Program-made: the position numbers and the translations under genes
Shown here: one piece after another, positions 36,381 through 45,603 of the stretch
Numbering within the stretch: position 1 is the first letter of the stretch
How the letters are laid out: each line of letters begins with the position of its first letter
The notes under the pieces: generated by a model
Told to the model about the DNA's origin: nothing
Seen by the model: only the letters and a program-made list of their open reading frames with translations
Database searches by the model: none
Source of the DNA: CAVQRC01 sp963715045
GTDB lineage: Bacteria > Planctomycetota > Planctomycetia > Pirellulales > Lacipirellulaceae
Reading direction: 5' to 3'
NCBI GenBank assembly: GCA_963715045.1
Contig: CAVQRC010000020.1
Location: 1 to 64,000, forward strand
Length of the DNA: 64,000 bases

Positions 36381-37184
36381 TCAAAACTTCACCGCGAGCA
36401 GAAACTCGAGCATCGTATCGGCGGGTCGGTAGTGGAGTCGGCTCAGTCCGTTGGCGAGAGGCTCGACGTCTTCCCCGCGGGCCGACCGCATCAGGTGATC
36501 GGTCAAGAGCTCACGGCTGGCGGGTGAGTGGTGGAGCATCCAGTACACCCAGGCCCACGCTTCGGCATACTCGGCTTGCGTCATCTCCTGGACCTGCACC
36601 AGGCTTTCCAGCCGCTGCAGGTCGGGATGCCAGCCCTGGGTGTGGTGCAGCGACTGCAGCAGCCGCACATGCGGCAGATTGACTCCGGACAGGTGCGGCG
36701 CGACTTCGAAATACTCAGCCAGGCCTTCGTCCAGCCAGAGCGGGAGTTGCGGCAGTGCGGTGTGCAGGTAACCGTGGGCGACCTCGTGCCGCAGATCTTC
36801 GACCATCCGCGGATTGCGATGGGCGTAGACCGTCAACTGGCCATTGCTGTCGACGAAGAAGGCTCTCCGCGAGGGAAAATCGGGAAAGTGAGTGGTCGTG
36901 AATCCCTGGTACTGGAATTCGTTGTCGAACAAGTAGACGTGCACGGATTCGTCGGCCGCGGGGGGTAAGCGGAGTTCGGCGGCGATTTGTTGCCGCATGC
37001 CGACGAGTTCGTCAAGCAGGCGCTCGTCCGTCGCCGGCTGGAGGTTTCGGTAAACGACCAGCGGGCCTCGTGAGACACTGTTGCGGACGGGCAGCGGGCG
37101 GGTGGCGGGAAACACCCGGCAGCCGATCACCAGAGCACTCGTGAGGATCGCGATCGCGAGGAGGAAACGGGTGGAACCTGGCAT
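36381..37184 (-). CDS. DUF1570 putative metallopeptidase lipoprotein
   Basis: A 267-residue exported lipoprotein: a signal peptide ending in the lipobox-like LVIGC, then a soluble domain with the zinc-peptidase motif HEVAHGYLH and a downstream WLDEGLAEYFE glutamate, the pattern of DUF1570/gluzincin-like planctomycete proteins. I chose the ATG at 37184 directly before the signal peptide; the frame continues to 37640 without similarity. It is convergent with ispG, with a 115-base gap. Substrate unknown. Confidence 0.85.
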   Translation of the reverse strand: MPGSTRFLLAIAILTSALVIGCRVFPATRPLPVRNSVSRGPLVVYRNLQPATDERLLDELVGMRQQIAAELRLPPAADESVHVYLFDNEFQYQGFTTTHFPDFPSRRAFFVDSNGQLTVYAHRNPRMVEDLRHEVAHGYLHTALPQLPLWLDEGLAEYFEVAPHLSGVNLPHVRLLQSLHHTQGWHPDLQRLESLVQVQEMTQAEYAEAWAWVYWMLHHSPASRELLTDHLMRSARGEDVEPLANGLSRLHYRPADTMLEFLLAVKF

Positions 37185-37294
37185 GGGGTCGGAGACGGGG
37201 CATGAGGCGAGGCGGTCGGGGACCGCGCGAGCCGCGGATTCTATCGCAAGCCGATCGCACCACGAAGGCCAAGTCCGTGCACTCCCCGGTCGCC

Positions 37295-38248
37295 CTACGA
37301 TCGCTTGCGAAACACGCTGCCATAGTCGACGTCCACGAAGCCCAGCGAGTGAAACAGCGTCAGGGCCGGTTCGTTCTGATGCATCGTCTGAGCCTCGACG
37401 ACTCCGATCCCCTGGTCGCGGAGGGCGGCGAGGGTCTCGCCGAGAAGTCGCGTGGCGTGCCCTGCCCGCCGAAATCGCGAACCAATCTCGACGTGCAACA
37501 GACCCGCCGCGTGCACCCCCCAGGAACTCGCCAGCGGCTCGATGTCCCAGAACAACGCGGAACCGATCGGGGGAGTCGTGGGAGTTTCGAACAGCTCGAA
37601 CAGCGTCGTCTCCAGGCTCCCCAGCGTGCAGGCCTCCCACCAGGTCTGCGGTTTCGGCCCGGGGGTCACCAGCAGCTGAGTCCGACGGTGAGACTGCTGT
37701 ACCTTCCGCGAGATGGGCATTCGAAACACGCCCATGTCGCAGTGCATCACCACCACCTGATCGATCTCTTCGTAGGAGTTGTCCCGGAGCAAGTGCTGCC
37801 AGGTCTCATCGGAGTGCAAGACTCCCGGCATCTCGCTGCCCCCATACAGACCGTAGTAGTAGCCGTCGAACGGGCGGATCGGACCCGCGTACAACACCTT
37901 GGTCCCTGCCTCACGCAAATAAGCTTCACTGCGAGCCAGCAATTCTAAAGGCAGGTCGCTTGCCCAATACTCGGGGAGCACACGGAGCATGTACGTCGTG
38001 CCCAGGGTCCGATCGAGCGACGTCTGCGTCTCGTCGGGGCCCCAGCCAGCATGCACGAAACCAATCGGGCGGTTGTCCCTGGTGGCCACGATCAACCCGC
38101 GGGGGTCGAAATAGAGCTTGGAAAACAGGGCCGCATCCAGGATGGCCGCCGTAATCGGTTGGACCATTCCTCGCTGAGGCGGTTGACTTCGCCAGACTTC
38201 GGCCAAGTGGGGCGGATCGGTGTTTTGGAAGGGGCGAAACTGGTACAC
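37295..38248 (-). CDS. Double GNAT-family N-acetyltransferase
   Basis: A 317-residue protein made of two acetyl-CoA-dependent GNAT folds. The first is at about residues 1-150 (GLIVATRDNRPIGFVHAGWG, YMLRVLPEYWASDLPLELL). The second is at about 170-315 and is the better conserved, with the acetyl-CoA-binding loop VEIGSRFRRAGHATRLLGE and the ending ALTLFHSLGFVDVDYG. Acceptor substrate unknown. The ATG at 38248 is the first in frame. Confidence 0.85.
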   Translation of the reverse strand: MYQFRPFQNTDPPHLAEVWRSQPPQRGMVQPITAAILDAALFSKLYFDPRGLIVATRDNRPIGFVHAGWGPDETQTSLDRTLGTTYMLRVLPEYWASDLPLELLARSEAYLREAGTKVLYAGPIRPFDGYYYGLYGGSEMPGVLHSDETWQHLLRDNSYEEIDQVVVMHCDMGVFRMPISRKVQQSHRRTQLLVTPGPKPQTWWEACTLGSLETTLFELFETPTTPPIGSALFWDIEPLASSWGVHAAGLLHVEIGSRFRRAGHATRLLGETLAALRDQGIGVVEAQTMHQNEPALTLFHSLGFVDVDYGSVFRKRS

Positions 38249-38396
38249 GAGCGAGGTGCGTGGAGGCGGGTTGAACGCTCCCTCAATGGCAGGGCGAGCG
38301 GTTATCCTATCGCCGCGAGGACGGCCCGGGAAGCGGCGGCCGTACCGCAGTTACGTTCGGGGTGGTGGCCTGGGGGCTTCCATCAACTGCGACAGA

Positions 38397-39350
38397 TCAA
38401 GCGGCGGAGCGATCGCGCTCGATCTCATGCCGCAGGAAATGCCGCGGTGGCTCTCCTTTCCACCGCCGGTGGACCCACCAATACTGCTCCGGTGCCTGAC
38501 GGATGATTTCTTCGAGACGCTGAGAAAACCAGGCCGTGAGTTCGGGAACGGTCGCCGACGAAAAGGGGGGCTGGGCGGGATCGGCAACGCCATTCATGCC
38601 GAGCTCGTATTGGAGCGGGTGACCACACCGGCGGGCATACAGCACGAGCATCGGCGCGACCGCACCCAAAGGCAACACGGCCACGGCTTTGTGGGTCGAG
38701 GCCGGCCGACCGAAAAAGTTGACCCAGCAACCCTTGCGGCCCGCCGCCTGGTCCCCCAGCAGCGTCAACCGCCCCCGGTCTGCGAGAATCTCCGCAATCT
38801 GACCGCCGCTTCCTTCTTTGTCGAGCAAGTACTGCCCGGTCGCTCCCCGAAATCGATTTACGAATCGGTCAAGCAGCGGATTGTCGAGCCGCCGCGCTAC
38901 GGCATAGGTGGGAAACCCGAACAGTCCCAGCATGTAGCCGCCAAGTTCAAAGTTGCCGAAATGGCCTGACAAAATCACCAAAGGTCGGTCCGACAGCAAC
39001 TGACGAACCAGCGGCTGGAGTCCGGGAATCGACATGTGTTGGCGCCAGTTTGTGGTGTGCAGTCGGCGGGGAGCGTGCGCAATCTCGGCCACCATCAGCA
39101 CCAGATGCGACCACATCTCGCGACCCAGGCAAGCGAGTTCGCGCTCGCTTCGCCGAGGAAAGGCGTGTCGCAGATTCTCCAGGATGATCGCCCGGCGGAT
39201 CCGCAGGACTTCGAACATGAGAAACCCGGCCACTCCGGCGAACACGCGGCAAGCTTCGAGCGAGAAAGCCTGGATGGCGGCAATCAAGAGCCGCGCGAAG
39301 ACGTACTCCACGCGGTAGCGCAATCGGCGGATCAGGGAGGCCTGTTTCAC
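38397..39350 (-). CDS. Lipid A biosynthesis acyltransferase family protein (LpxL/HtrB-like)
   Basis: A 317-residue membrane-associated acyltransferase. The catalytic HX4E motif is HFGNFE (about residue 140); other blocks are the N-terminal amphipathic/hydrophobic region RLLIAAIQAFSLEACRVF, RRAIILENLRHAFP and QYWWVHRRWKGEP. GTG 39350 fits the family N-terminus best; an ATG at 39422 adds 24 unlikely residues. It implies an LPS-type outer membrane, as known for planctomycetes. Flanked by the GNAT and MocA-type genes on the same strand. Confidence 0.9.
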   Translation of the reverse strand: MKQASLIRRLRYRVEYVFARLLIAAIQAFSLEACRVFAGVAGFLMFEVLRIRRAIILENLRHAFPRRSERELACLGREMWSHLVLMVAEIAHAPRRLHTTNWRQHMSIPGLQPLVRQLLSDRPLVILSGHFGNFELGGYMLGLFGFPTYAVARRLDNPLLDRFVNRFRGATGQYLLDKEGSGGQIAEILADRGRLTLLGDQAAGRKGCWVNFFGRPASTHKAVAVLPLGAVAPMLVLYARRCGHPLQYELGMNGVADPAQPPFSSATVPELTAWFSQRLEEIIRQAPEQYWWVHRRWKGEPPRHFLRHEIERDRSAA

Positions 39351-39456
39351 AGTCGGCTCGGCTCGGCGTTCTGGAATGCCTGGACGGCAGCACTGTGTAG
39401 CTGGCCAGAGCAATCTCCGCAATACGGGCCGATGCCAGCAGTTGGGCCTGGGAGTC

Positions 39457-40543
39457 TCAGGCGAGTTGCTTGCGGGGTGGTTTGCGTACGGGATCCCGGG
39501 CCAGTGGCAGGGTGACCACGCGACCCGTTTGCGCCGACTTATAGACGGCGAGGATGATCTCGACGGATCGGCGTCCTTCGAGACCGTCGACCGAAGGTTT
39601 TCCGTCGGTCCGAATCGCCTTGACGAAGTCGCCGAGTTGCGCGGCGTGCCCGTGATGGCTGATGGCAGCCGGGTCGCTGGCGCCGCCTCCCGTTTTGGCG
39701 GCGGCGGCCAGTTGCTCGTGGATGGCCTGATCGCCGCGCGCTTTCTTGGCGAAGTCCCACACGCGGATGTCTTCTTCTTCGATCACGGCCGTCCCGCTAA
39801 CACCGTGAATTTCGATCCGCTTGAGATACCCCGGGTGAGTCGCGGTCGAGGCTTCGAGGACGCCCAATGCACCATTTGCGAACCGCAGCGTCGCGACGGC
39901 GACGTCTTCGACCTCGATCCGATCGTGGCCCAGCGTTGCCGTATGGGCGGAGATCTCAACGACGGGCCCCATCAGCCACGTGAGCAAGTCGACCGAATGG
40001 ATCGCCTGATTCATCAGCGCCGCCACCATCCAGGTCCCAAGTGCCGCGCCAGGCACCGCTGTCGTAGTACTGCTGGGTCCGCCACCACTTCACATACGCA
40101 TCACCGAGCGTCAACCGGCCGAATCGGTTGTGATCGATGGCCTTTTTGAGAAGCTGCGGCGCCCGATGGAATCGCGATGGAAAGAACGTGGCCAGTTTGA
40201 CGCCATTCTCATCGCATGCCTGGATGATTCTATCGCACTTCTTGAGCGTGATCTCCAGAGGCTTCTCCACCATCACATGCTTGCCGGCCCGAGCCGCCTG
40301 GACGGCCGGCCCGACATGCGCCCCGCTCGGCGTGGCGATCGTGACCGCATCAATCTCTGTATCCCGAAGCATTTCGGTCAGCGACTCGTAGGGGCGGCAC
40401 CCGCTCGAGTCGGCGAGTCGTGCCGCCGCCGCTGGCACTTGATCGAAGCATCCGACCAACCGCGCTCCGCGTACCTCCGCCAACGCCTTGACGTGAAAAT
40501 TCGAGATCATCCCGCAGCCAACGATGCCAAACCCAATTGCCAT
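39457..40543 (-). CDS. Gfo/Idh/MocA family oxidoreductase (one frameshift)
   Basis: The N-terminal Rossmann half reads GFGIVGCGMISNFH and has the family VEKPLE motif; the C-terminal half continues LMNQAIHSVDLLTWLMGP and EIHGVSGTAVIEEED. The two lie in different frames and join near 40020 at GTWDLDGGGA: one missing base, probably in the ggcgc run, restores a protein of about 360 residues. The upstream frame stops at 39956 and the downstream frame at 39457. No catalytic residue is missing. Substrate unknown, probably a sugar or inositol derivative. Confidence 0.86.
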
Positions 40544-40676
40544 GGTGTCGCTTTGCTCCGTCGATAAGTTTGTGGTCCGCCGAGTTCCCCGGATTGCCGC
40601 CGCCAGCCGACTTGCGGCGGAGCGTAATATAGTGCTCCGGGTGAGAGGTCACTAGAGTCACACGCGTCTGCGGCCC

Positions 40677-40813
40677 GCCGGAGGCAGGGAGGCAGGGAGA
40701 CAGGGAGACAGGGAGACAGGGAGACAGGGAGGCAGGGAGGCGGAGGGCAAGGAGCGAAGGGCAGGACGAAGGAGACAGGGAGACGAGGCGAAGGGAGACA
40801 AGGAGACGAGGCA
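40677..40813. repeat. Purine-rich G(A/G)CAGGGA satellite
   Basis: From 40677 the plus strand consists of degenerate copies of a 7-8 base unit ggcaggga/gacaggga, at first regular (eight or nine copies to 40742) and then decaying into ggagacgagg-type text to 40813. Non-coding and strongly purine-biased; typical slippage-driven satellite. Confidence 0.75.
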
Positions 40814-40850
40814 GATGGTCACGCCGCCGCAGAAGCTGGGAGGCTTCCCA

Positions 40851-40890
40851 ACCCATAAACCCACAAACCCATAAACCCATAAACCCATAA
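40851..40890 (+). repeat. Five tandem copies of ACCCATAA before trmL
   Basis: Five contiguous 8-base units (40851, 40859, 40867, 40875, 40883); the second reads acccacaa and the others acccataa. The array ends eight bases before the trmL start codon at 40898, so it replaces the normal ribosome-binding region. On the other strand it reads TTATGGGT, telomere-like text. Confidence 0.85.
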
Positions 40891-40897
40891 ACCCTCC

Positions 40898-41428
40898 ATG
40901 CTTTACCGGCCGCAATTGCACGTGGTGCTGTTCGAGCCTGAAATCCCGCACAACACGGGGAGCGTCGGGAGAACATGCGTCGCCATCGGCGCGAAGCTGT
41001 GGCTCGTCCGGCCGCTCGGATTTCGCATCGACGACTATCATCTTCGCCGGGCAGGTCTCGACTATTGGAAGCACCTCGAATGGGAGGTCGTCGATGACTA
41101 TGCCACGCTCTGCCGCCAGCTTCCCAGCGACCGTCAATGGTTCTTTTCGAAGCACGGTCGGCGGGCCTACTGCGATGTGACGGTCGCGCCCGCCGACGTG
41201 TTCGTATTCGGTTCCGAATCGCAGGGCTTGCCGGTCTCGATGCTCGAATCGCAGCCCGATCGGGTGCTGCGAATCCCCACCCGGCCCGAAGTACGCAGCT
41301 TGAACCTCTCGAATGCCGTCGCGGTTGCCTGCTATCACGCGTGCTACGGGTCGTCGATTCGCGATCCGAACCCGACTCCGCTGGACATTGACCTCTCAGA
41401 CGACCTTCGTCACGATGATGGAAATTAA
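40898..41428 (+). CDS. trmL: tRNA (cytidine(34)-2'-O)-methyltransferase TrmL
   Basis: SPOUT-class enzyme that 2'-O-methylates the wobble base of some leucine tRNAs. Family blocks: VVLFEPEIPHNTGSVGRTC, LGFRIDDYHLRRAGLDYW, FGSESQGLP (the knotted SAM-binding loop), and the C-terminal RSLNLSNAVAVACY. 176 residues from ATG 40898. An 8-base tandem repeat abuts the start, with no visible Shine-Dalgarno sequence. murB follows after 18 bases. Confidence 0.93.
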   Translation: MLYRPQLHVVLFEPEIPHNTGSVGRTCVAIGAKLWLVRPLGFRIDDYHLRRAGLDYWKHLEWEVVDDYATLCRQLPSDRQWFFSKHGRRAYCDVTVAPADVFVFGSESQGLPVSMLESQPDRVLRIPTRPEVRSLNLSNAVAVACYHACYGSSIRDPNPTPLDIDLSDDLRHDDGN

Positions 41429-41446
41429 CGCGGAACGGGAGCGGCG

Positions 41447-42325
41447 ATGACCTTAGTCACTGGATTCGAAAAGATCGTACGCAACGCTGAGCCGCTGGCT
41501 CCCAGGACGTGGTTTCGCTTGGGAGGCCCGGCCGAATTCTTCGCGCAACCGACCTCGATCGACGAGCTCGCGGCGTTGGTCGAGCGGTGCCGTGGTGAAG
41601 AAGTTCCGGTCAAAGTGCTGGGGAATGGATCAAACGTTCTGGTCCGCGACGAGGGCGTACGGGGAATGGTCATTTCCCTGGCGGCCGAAGTGTTTCAACG
41701 GATCAATATTCGCGGGCAAACGGTCGCGGCCGGGGGCGGAGCTCGACTGGGCCATGTCATTTCCGAAGCGGTCGGGGCAGGACTGGCGGGATTGGAACCG
41801 ATCGTCGGAATTCCCGGAACTATTGGGGGTGCCTTGCACGGGAATGCTGGCACCCGCGGCGGTGACATCGGGCAGTGGGCCACGCGGGCGACCGTGATGA
41901 CCCGCAACGGAGAGATCTTCCAGCGGGAACGATCCGATCTCGTCTTTGCCTATCGCCAGAGCAGTCTTGATGAACTTGTGATACTCGACGCCGAATTCTC
42001 TTTGGAAGAAGACGATCCACAGCAGCTCACCAAGCGGATGCAGAAACAGTGGATCGTCAAGAAGGCGAATCAACCGCTCGCTCACGAGCAGACTGGCCGG
42101 ATTTTCAAGAATCCCCGTGGGATGAGCGCCGCGATGCTGATTGAGCAGTCCGGCCTGAAGGGAGCCCACGTCCGAGGCGCGGCCGTCTGCCAGCATCACA
42201 CCAATTACATCCTGGCCGACGAATCGGCGACCAGCCGAGACGTCCTGGAGCTCATCGATCAGCTTCGCAGTGGTGTCGCTGAGCGACTCGGAGTTGAACT
42301 CGAAACGGAAATCGATATCTGGTAG
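41447..42325 (+). CDS. murB: UDP-N-acetylmuramate dehydrogenase (MurB), altered active site
   Basis: MurB reduces UDP-GlcNAc-enolpyruvate with FAD and NADPH to make UDP-MurNAc. The FAD domain is normal (VLGNGSNVLVRDEG, GIPGTIGGALHGNAGT), the YR pair is in FAYRQSSLDELV, and a C-terminal Glu is kept (LETEIDIW). The catalytic acid, Ser or Cys in the GSxFKNP motif, is Arg here (TGRIFKNP), and the following xVSxxHANF box reads AVCQHHTNYI. 292 residues, intact frame. Either a decayed MurB or one with a changed mechanism. It is followed by an FtsQ-like gene, as in division/cell-wall clusters. Confidence 0.88.
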   Translation: MTLVTGFEKIVRNAEPLAPRTWFRLGGPAEFFAQPTSIDELAALVERCRGEEVPVKVLGNGSNVLVRDEGVRGMVISLAAEVFQRINIRGQTVAAGGGARLGHVISEAVGAGLAGLEPIVGIPGTIGGALHGNAGTRGGDIGQWATRATVMTRNGEIFQRERSDLVFAYRQSSLDELVILDAEFSLEEDDPQQLTKRMQKQWIVKKANQPLAHEQTGRIFKNPRGMSAAMLIEQSGLKGAHVRGAAVCQHHTNYILADESATSRDVLELIDQLRSGVAERLGVELETEIDIW

Positions 42326-42417
42326 GAGAGCCAGCGACTCCCAGCCCGTTCCTGCACCCGCCCAATTCCTGCACCCTGTAGTGGCGACGTGGCCGCACTC
42401 CCCGAGAGTCCACTCCC

Positions 42418-43395
42418 ATGAGCAAGCAGAAGCGGCAGCCACCGAAGCGCCCGGGCGGTATGGCACGGCTCGTATTTCTCCTGCTTCAGCAATGCGCCGG
42501 ACCGGGGGGAGTCGTCCTCTGGCTTCTGGGGTTGTTCTCGATGGTCGGGGCGACCGGCTATTTCGCCTGGCGCGAGGCCGCGCCGCTGATCCGGCAACGC
42601 GACGAATATCAATTGACGGCAGAGCGGATTACACTCACGCCCCCACCCGCCTGGATCCGCACGGATGTCAAATTCGAGGTGCTTCGTGACACGGCCCTGG
42701 CCCGGGGCTTATCGATTCTGGATCCCAACCTCGTCCAGATCCTGCGCGACGCGTTTGAAATGCATCCCTGGATCGAACGCGTGCACCAGATCCAGCGGGC
42801 CCATCCTGCACGCGTTACGATCGAAGTCACTTATCGCCGTCCGATCGCGACGCTTCAAATCGATCGCCGCCAGCCCCCGCGACTCATACCGATCGACATC
42901 GACGCGTTCCGTCTCCCCGACGCCGATCTCCCTGATACCCTGATCTCCCTGTTGCCGCACATCCGCGGCAACTACGGCGAATCTCTCGTTGGACAGCCTT
43001 ACCGTGATCCGCGAGTGCTGGGAGCAGCACGGCTGGCTGCCTGGCTGGCCGGCTACTGGAGGCAACTTCATCTGGTCGACATCGTTCCTTCCACGCGGCC
43101 CGAACGCGACGGGGATCAACGGTATTTCAATTACGAGATCGTAACCGCGGGACAGACCAGGATTCGCTGGGGAGCGGCGCCGGGTCTGGGACCCCAACAG
43201 GAAGCCCCGCCGCAAGAGAAGCTCGCCCGTCTTCTCACGCACGTAGAAAACCAGGGACCACTGAACACCCTGGACGCGCCTGCGGTAATCGATGTCAGGA
43301 GCGACTTGCGTGTCATCCGCCAGACCGCGGCTGAATCCGCGACCACAGGCGAATCGGGCGTGAAGGAAATAGTCCGCAGTGGAGGCAATCGCTGA
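42418..43395 (+). CDS. FtsQ/DivIB-like POTRA membrane protein
   Basis: A 325-residue protein with a basic N-terminus, one transmembrane helix (GGVVLWLLGLFSMVGATGYFA, about 30-50) and a periplasmic part whose first domain resembles POTRA of FtsQ: LVQILRDAFEMHPWIERVHQI then HPARVTIEVTYRRPIATLQI. That topology and its place after murB match FtsQ, the division-site scaffold. Planctomycetes lack FtsZ and most of the divisome, so the role is unclear. The last 60 residues are low-complexity. Identity is inference from the pattern. Confidence 0.7.
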   Translation: MSKQKRQPPKRPGGMARLVFLLLQQCAGPGGVVLWLLGLFSMVGATGYFAWREAAPLIRQRDEYQLTAERITLTPPPAWIRTDVKFEVLRDTALARGLSILDPNLVQILRDAFEMHPWIERVHQIQRAHPARVTIEVTYRRPIATLQIDRRQPPRLIPIDIDAFRLPDADLPDTLISLLPHIRGNYGESLVGQPYRDPRVLGAARLAAWLAGYWRQLHLVDIVPSTRPERDGDQRYFNYEIVTAGQTRIRWGAAPGLGPQQEAPPQEKLARLLTHVENQGPLNTLDAPAVIDVRSDLRVIRQTAAESATTGESGVKEIVRSGGNR

Positions 43396-43418
43396 CCACC
43401 GAACAAGCGGACGCTCGG

Positions 43419-43622
43419 CTAACCCTCAGAATTTTCTAGCGAATCGAGGGTCTCGACGTCGTTCTTGCGCAACTCCCGCTGCAGCTCTTCACGAACGATC
43501 GCCATCTCAGGGGGCGCTTCGATTCCGATGCGGACGCCTCCCCCGGTGATCTTTACGACGGTGACCGCGATGTTCTCGCCAATCAGCACGCGTTGACCGG
43601 CTTTACGTGTCAATACCAGCAC
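43419..43622 (-). CDS. csrA: Carbon storage regulator CsrA (RsmA)
   Basis: A 67-residue RNA-binding protein that represses translation by covering GGA motifs. LVLTRKAGQRVLIGENIAV and GGVRIGIEAPPEMAIVREEL match CsrA throughout. I chose the GTG at 43622, preceded by GGAGG at about 43634-43638; the upstream open frame is not CsrA-like. The acidic tail (ETLDSLENSEG) is a little longer than in E. coli. Confidence 0.94.
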   Translation of the reverse strand: MLVLTRKAGQRVLIGENIAVTVVKITGGGVRIGIEAPPEMAIVREELQRELRKNDVETLDSLENSEG

Positions 43623-43797
43623 GACCTTTGTAGCCTCCAACCGCCTTGTTGTGGGCGTCTGCCCCCATGCCTTCCAACCGTATGACGGTCGGTTTTCCGC
43701 CACGGTAGCGGCCGCATCCCTAATTGACAAGCAGCCCGTCGCCGCCCCGAATCGCTTTTTGCGATCGATCGGTCGTTCCTTAAGTCCCCCAGATTGC

Positions 43798-44991
43798 CTA
43801 TTCGATTTGCCTTGCATACGCCGCGTTGGCCGCCGCGATACTGCATCCAGGTTCGAAGCGGCTGCCTTCAGCGGCCAGCAACTGCTCCAGTGCGGAAAGC
43901 AGCACCAGCACGTTCGCGGGGCGACTCGCGTATCCCATCAATCCAATCCGCCAGACTTGACCCTTGAATGCTCCCAGTCCGGCCCCGATCTCGATCCCGA
44001 ATTCCTGCAACAGACGCGACCGGATCGCCCCGTCATTGACCCCCGCCGGAATCCGCACGGCATTCAACTGAGGTAATGCGTGTCCTTCAGCCGTTGCATA
44101 ACCGATGCCCAACGCCGCCAGCCCCGCCTTTAACGCCAGGTGATTCCGCAGATGCCGCCGGTGACATGCCGAGATGCCTTCTTCCAGCACCATTCGCAAG
44201 GCCTCGTGCAACCCGTAGATCATGTTGATCGGGGCCGTGTGATGGTAGGCCCGGTCATGACCCCAGTAATTGGCGATCAGGTTCAGGTCGAGGTACCAGC
44301 TGCCGACCTTTGTCTTGCGGCTTTGAATCTTCTCCATGGCCCTCTCGCTTAACGTCACGGGAGCCAGGCCGGGCGGGCAGCTCAGGCATTTTTGCGTCCC
44401 CGAATAAACTGCATCGAGCTTCCATTGGTCGACCTCGACCGGGATCCCGCCCAAGGCGGTCACCGTGTCGACGATCAGTAAAGCGCCCGAGTCCTGGACG
44501 ATCTGAGCGATTTCTTCAATCGGCTGCCAGGCTCCAGTTGACGTCTCGGCCATGACGATCCCCACGACCGAAGGCTTGTGTCGGGCGATCGCCTGGGCAA
44601 CCTCGTCGGTCTCAAATACCTCTCCCCAGGGGCGCTCCAAGCGGGTGACCTCGCCGCCGGCCCGTTCCGCCATATCGGCCATTCGCCCTCCGAAAACACC
44701 GTTGATGCAGATCAGGACTCGATCTCCCGGTTCCACCAGGTTGGCCACCGTCGTTTCCTGGCCCGCCGATCCGGTGCCGCTGATAGCAAGCGTCATCCGA
44801 TTGCTCGTCGCGAACAGACTGCGCAGCATTTCCTGAAGCTCATCCATGACTTGCAGAAAGTACGGGTCGAGGTGCCCCACGGTGGGACGGGCCATCGCGG
44901 CCAGGACGCTCGGATGCACATCGCTCGGACCAGGGCCCATGAGCGTGCGGACGGGGGGATGGATCGGGCTGGGAAGTGTCATCGAATTCAC
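43798..44991 (-). CDS. Class V aminotransferase (serine/alanine--glyoxylate type)
   Basis: PLP-dependent aminotransferase of the alanine-glyoxylate/serine-pyruvate branch. Blocks: RTLMGPGPSDVHPSV, ISGTGSAGQE, IVMAETSTGAWQPIEEI, LIVDTVTALGG and the PLP lysine in YSGTQKCLSCPPGL. 397 residues from a GTG at 44991, or 394 from the ATG at 44982. Its first codon follows the stop of the upstream isochorismatase-like gene directly, so the two are probably co-transcribed. Substrate pair is inferred from the family only. Confidence 0.92.
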   Translation of the reverse strand: MNSMTLPSPIHPPVRTLMGPGPSDVHPSVLAAMARPTVGHLDPYFLQVMDELQEMLRSLFATSNRMTLAISGTGSAGQETTVANLVEPGDRVLICINGVFGGRMADMAERAGGEVTRLERPWGEVFETDEVAQAIARHKPSVVGIVMAETSTGAWQPIEEIAQIVQDSGALLIVDTVTALGGIPVEVDQWKLDAVYSGTQKCLSCPPGLAPVTLSERAMEKIQSRKTKVGSWYLDLNLIANYWGHDRAYHHTAPINMIYGLHEALRMVLEEGISACHRRHLRNHLALKAGLAALGIGYATAEGHALPQLNAVRIPAGVNDGAIRSRLLQEFGIEIGAGLGAFKGQVWRIGLMGYASRPANVLVLLSALEQLLAAEGSRFEPGCSIAAANAAYARQIE

Positions 44992-45603
44992 TCAATCCTC
45001 GGGACACGATTGCTTGGCCAACGCGGAAATCGCCTTGAACTCGCCGCGATCCGCGCGTCCGCACCATTCGAACATCGCCGCTTCCGTGGTGGTCAGCACG
45101 ACCCCGCTGCTTTCCATCCGGCGCAGGGCCACGTCGTGATCCAGGCGGTACCGGGCACCCGTTGCGTCCACCGCCAGATAAACGCGGAAACCGGCTGCCA
45201 GCAAGTCGAGCGCCGTCTGCTGGACGCAGACGTGGGTTTCGATACCGCAGAGCAGCACGCGGTGAACGCCGGCCGCATCCCAGGGCGCGAAAATCTCTCC
45301 ACATTCGCCGCAACTGAACCGCGATTTCTCAGGGACCACGGAAAAGTACTCGCCCAGCGGTGCAACCATGCGACCCAACCCGCGGGGATATTGTTCGGTC
45401 GCCGCGACCGTCAGTGCGAGCAGCTTCGCGGCATCCAGCAGCCGACGAACGTTCCAGACCAACCGGCGATGCTCGAGAATCGCCGGGACGAGCTTCGCCT
45501 GCACATCGACCACGAGAAGTCCCGTATCGTGCGCATTCATCAACTCGTTGCTGCGGGGAAGCTCCTTGATGGGGAGGGCGGCAGAGGTGTCGGTGTCCGA
45601 CAT
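44992..45603 (-). CDS. Isochorismatase-family cysteine hydrolase
   Basis: A 203-residue hydrolase with the family triad: Asp in LLVVDVQAKL, Lys in VVPEKSRFS, and Cys in LCGIETHVCVQQTALDLL. ATG 45603 (MSDTDTSAAL) chosen; the frame extends to 45750 into the divergent hslV promoter region. Family members cleave amides such as nicotinamide or N-carbamoyl compounds; the substrate here is unknown. Probably co-transcribed with the aminotransferase. Confidence 0.9.
   Translation of the reverse strand: MSDTDTSAALPIKELPRSNELMNAHDTGLLVVDVQAKLVPAILEHRRLVWNVRRLLDAAKLLALTVAATEQYPRGLGRMVAPLGEYFSVVPEKSRFSCGECGEIFAPWDAAGVHRVLLCGIETHVCVQQTALDLLAAGFRVYLAVDATGARYRLDHDVALRRMESSGVVLTTTEAAMFEWCGRADRGEFKAISALAKQSCPED

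Larger units (their letters stand above)
40544..40897. other. Low-complexity intergenic region before trmL
   Basis: A 354-base gap. It contains a purine-rich satellite (40677-40813) and a telomere-like 8-base repeat (40851-40890), described separately. No credible gene is present: the long open frames here are only translations of the repeats. Confidence 0.7.

Noticed and set aside
40677..40890. Repeat array considered as a CRISPR
   Set aside because: Units are 7-8 bases with no unique spacers and no cas genes nearby.
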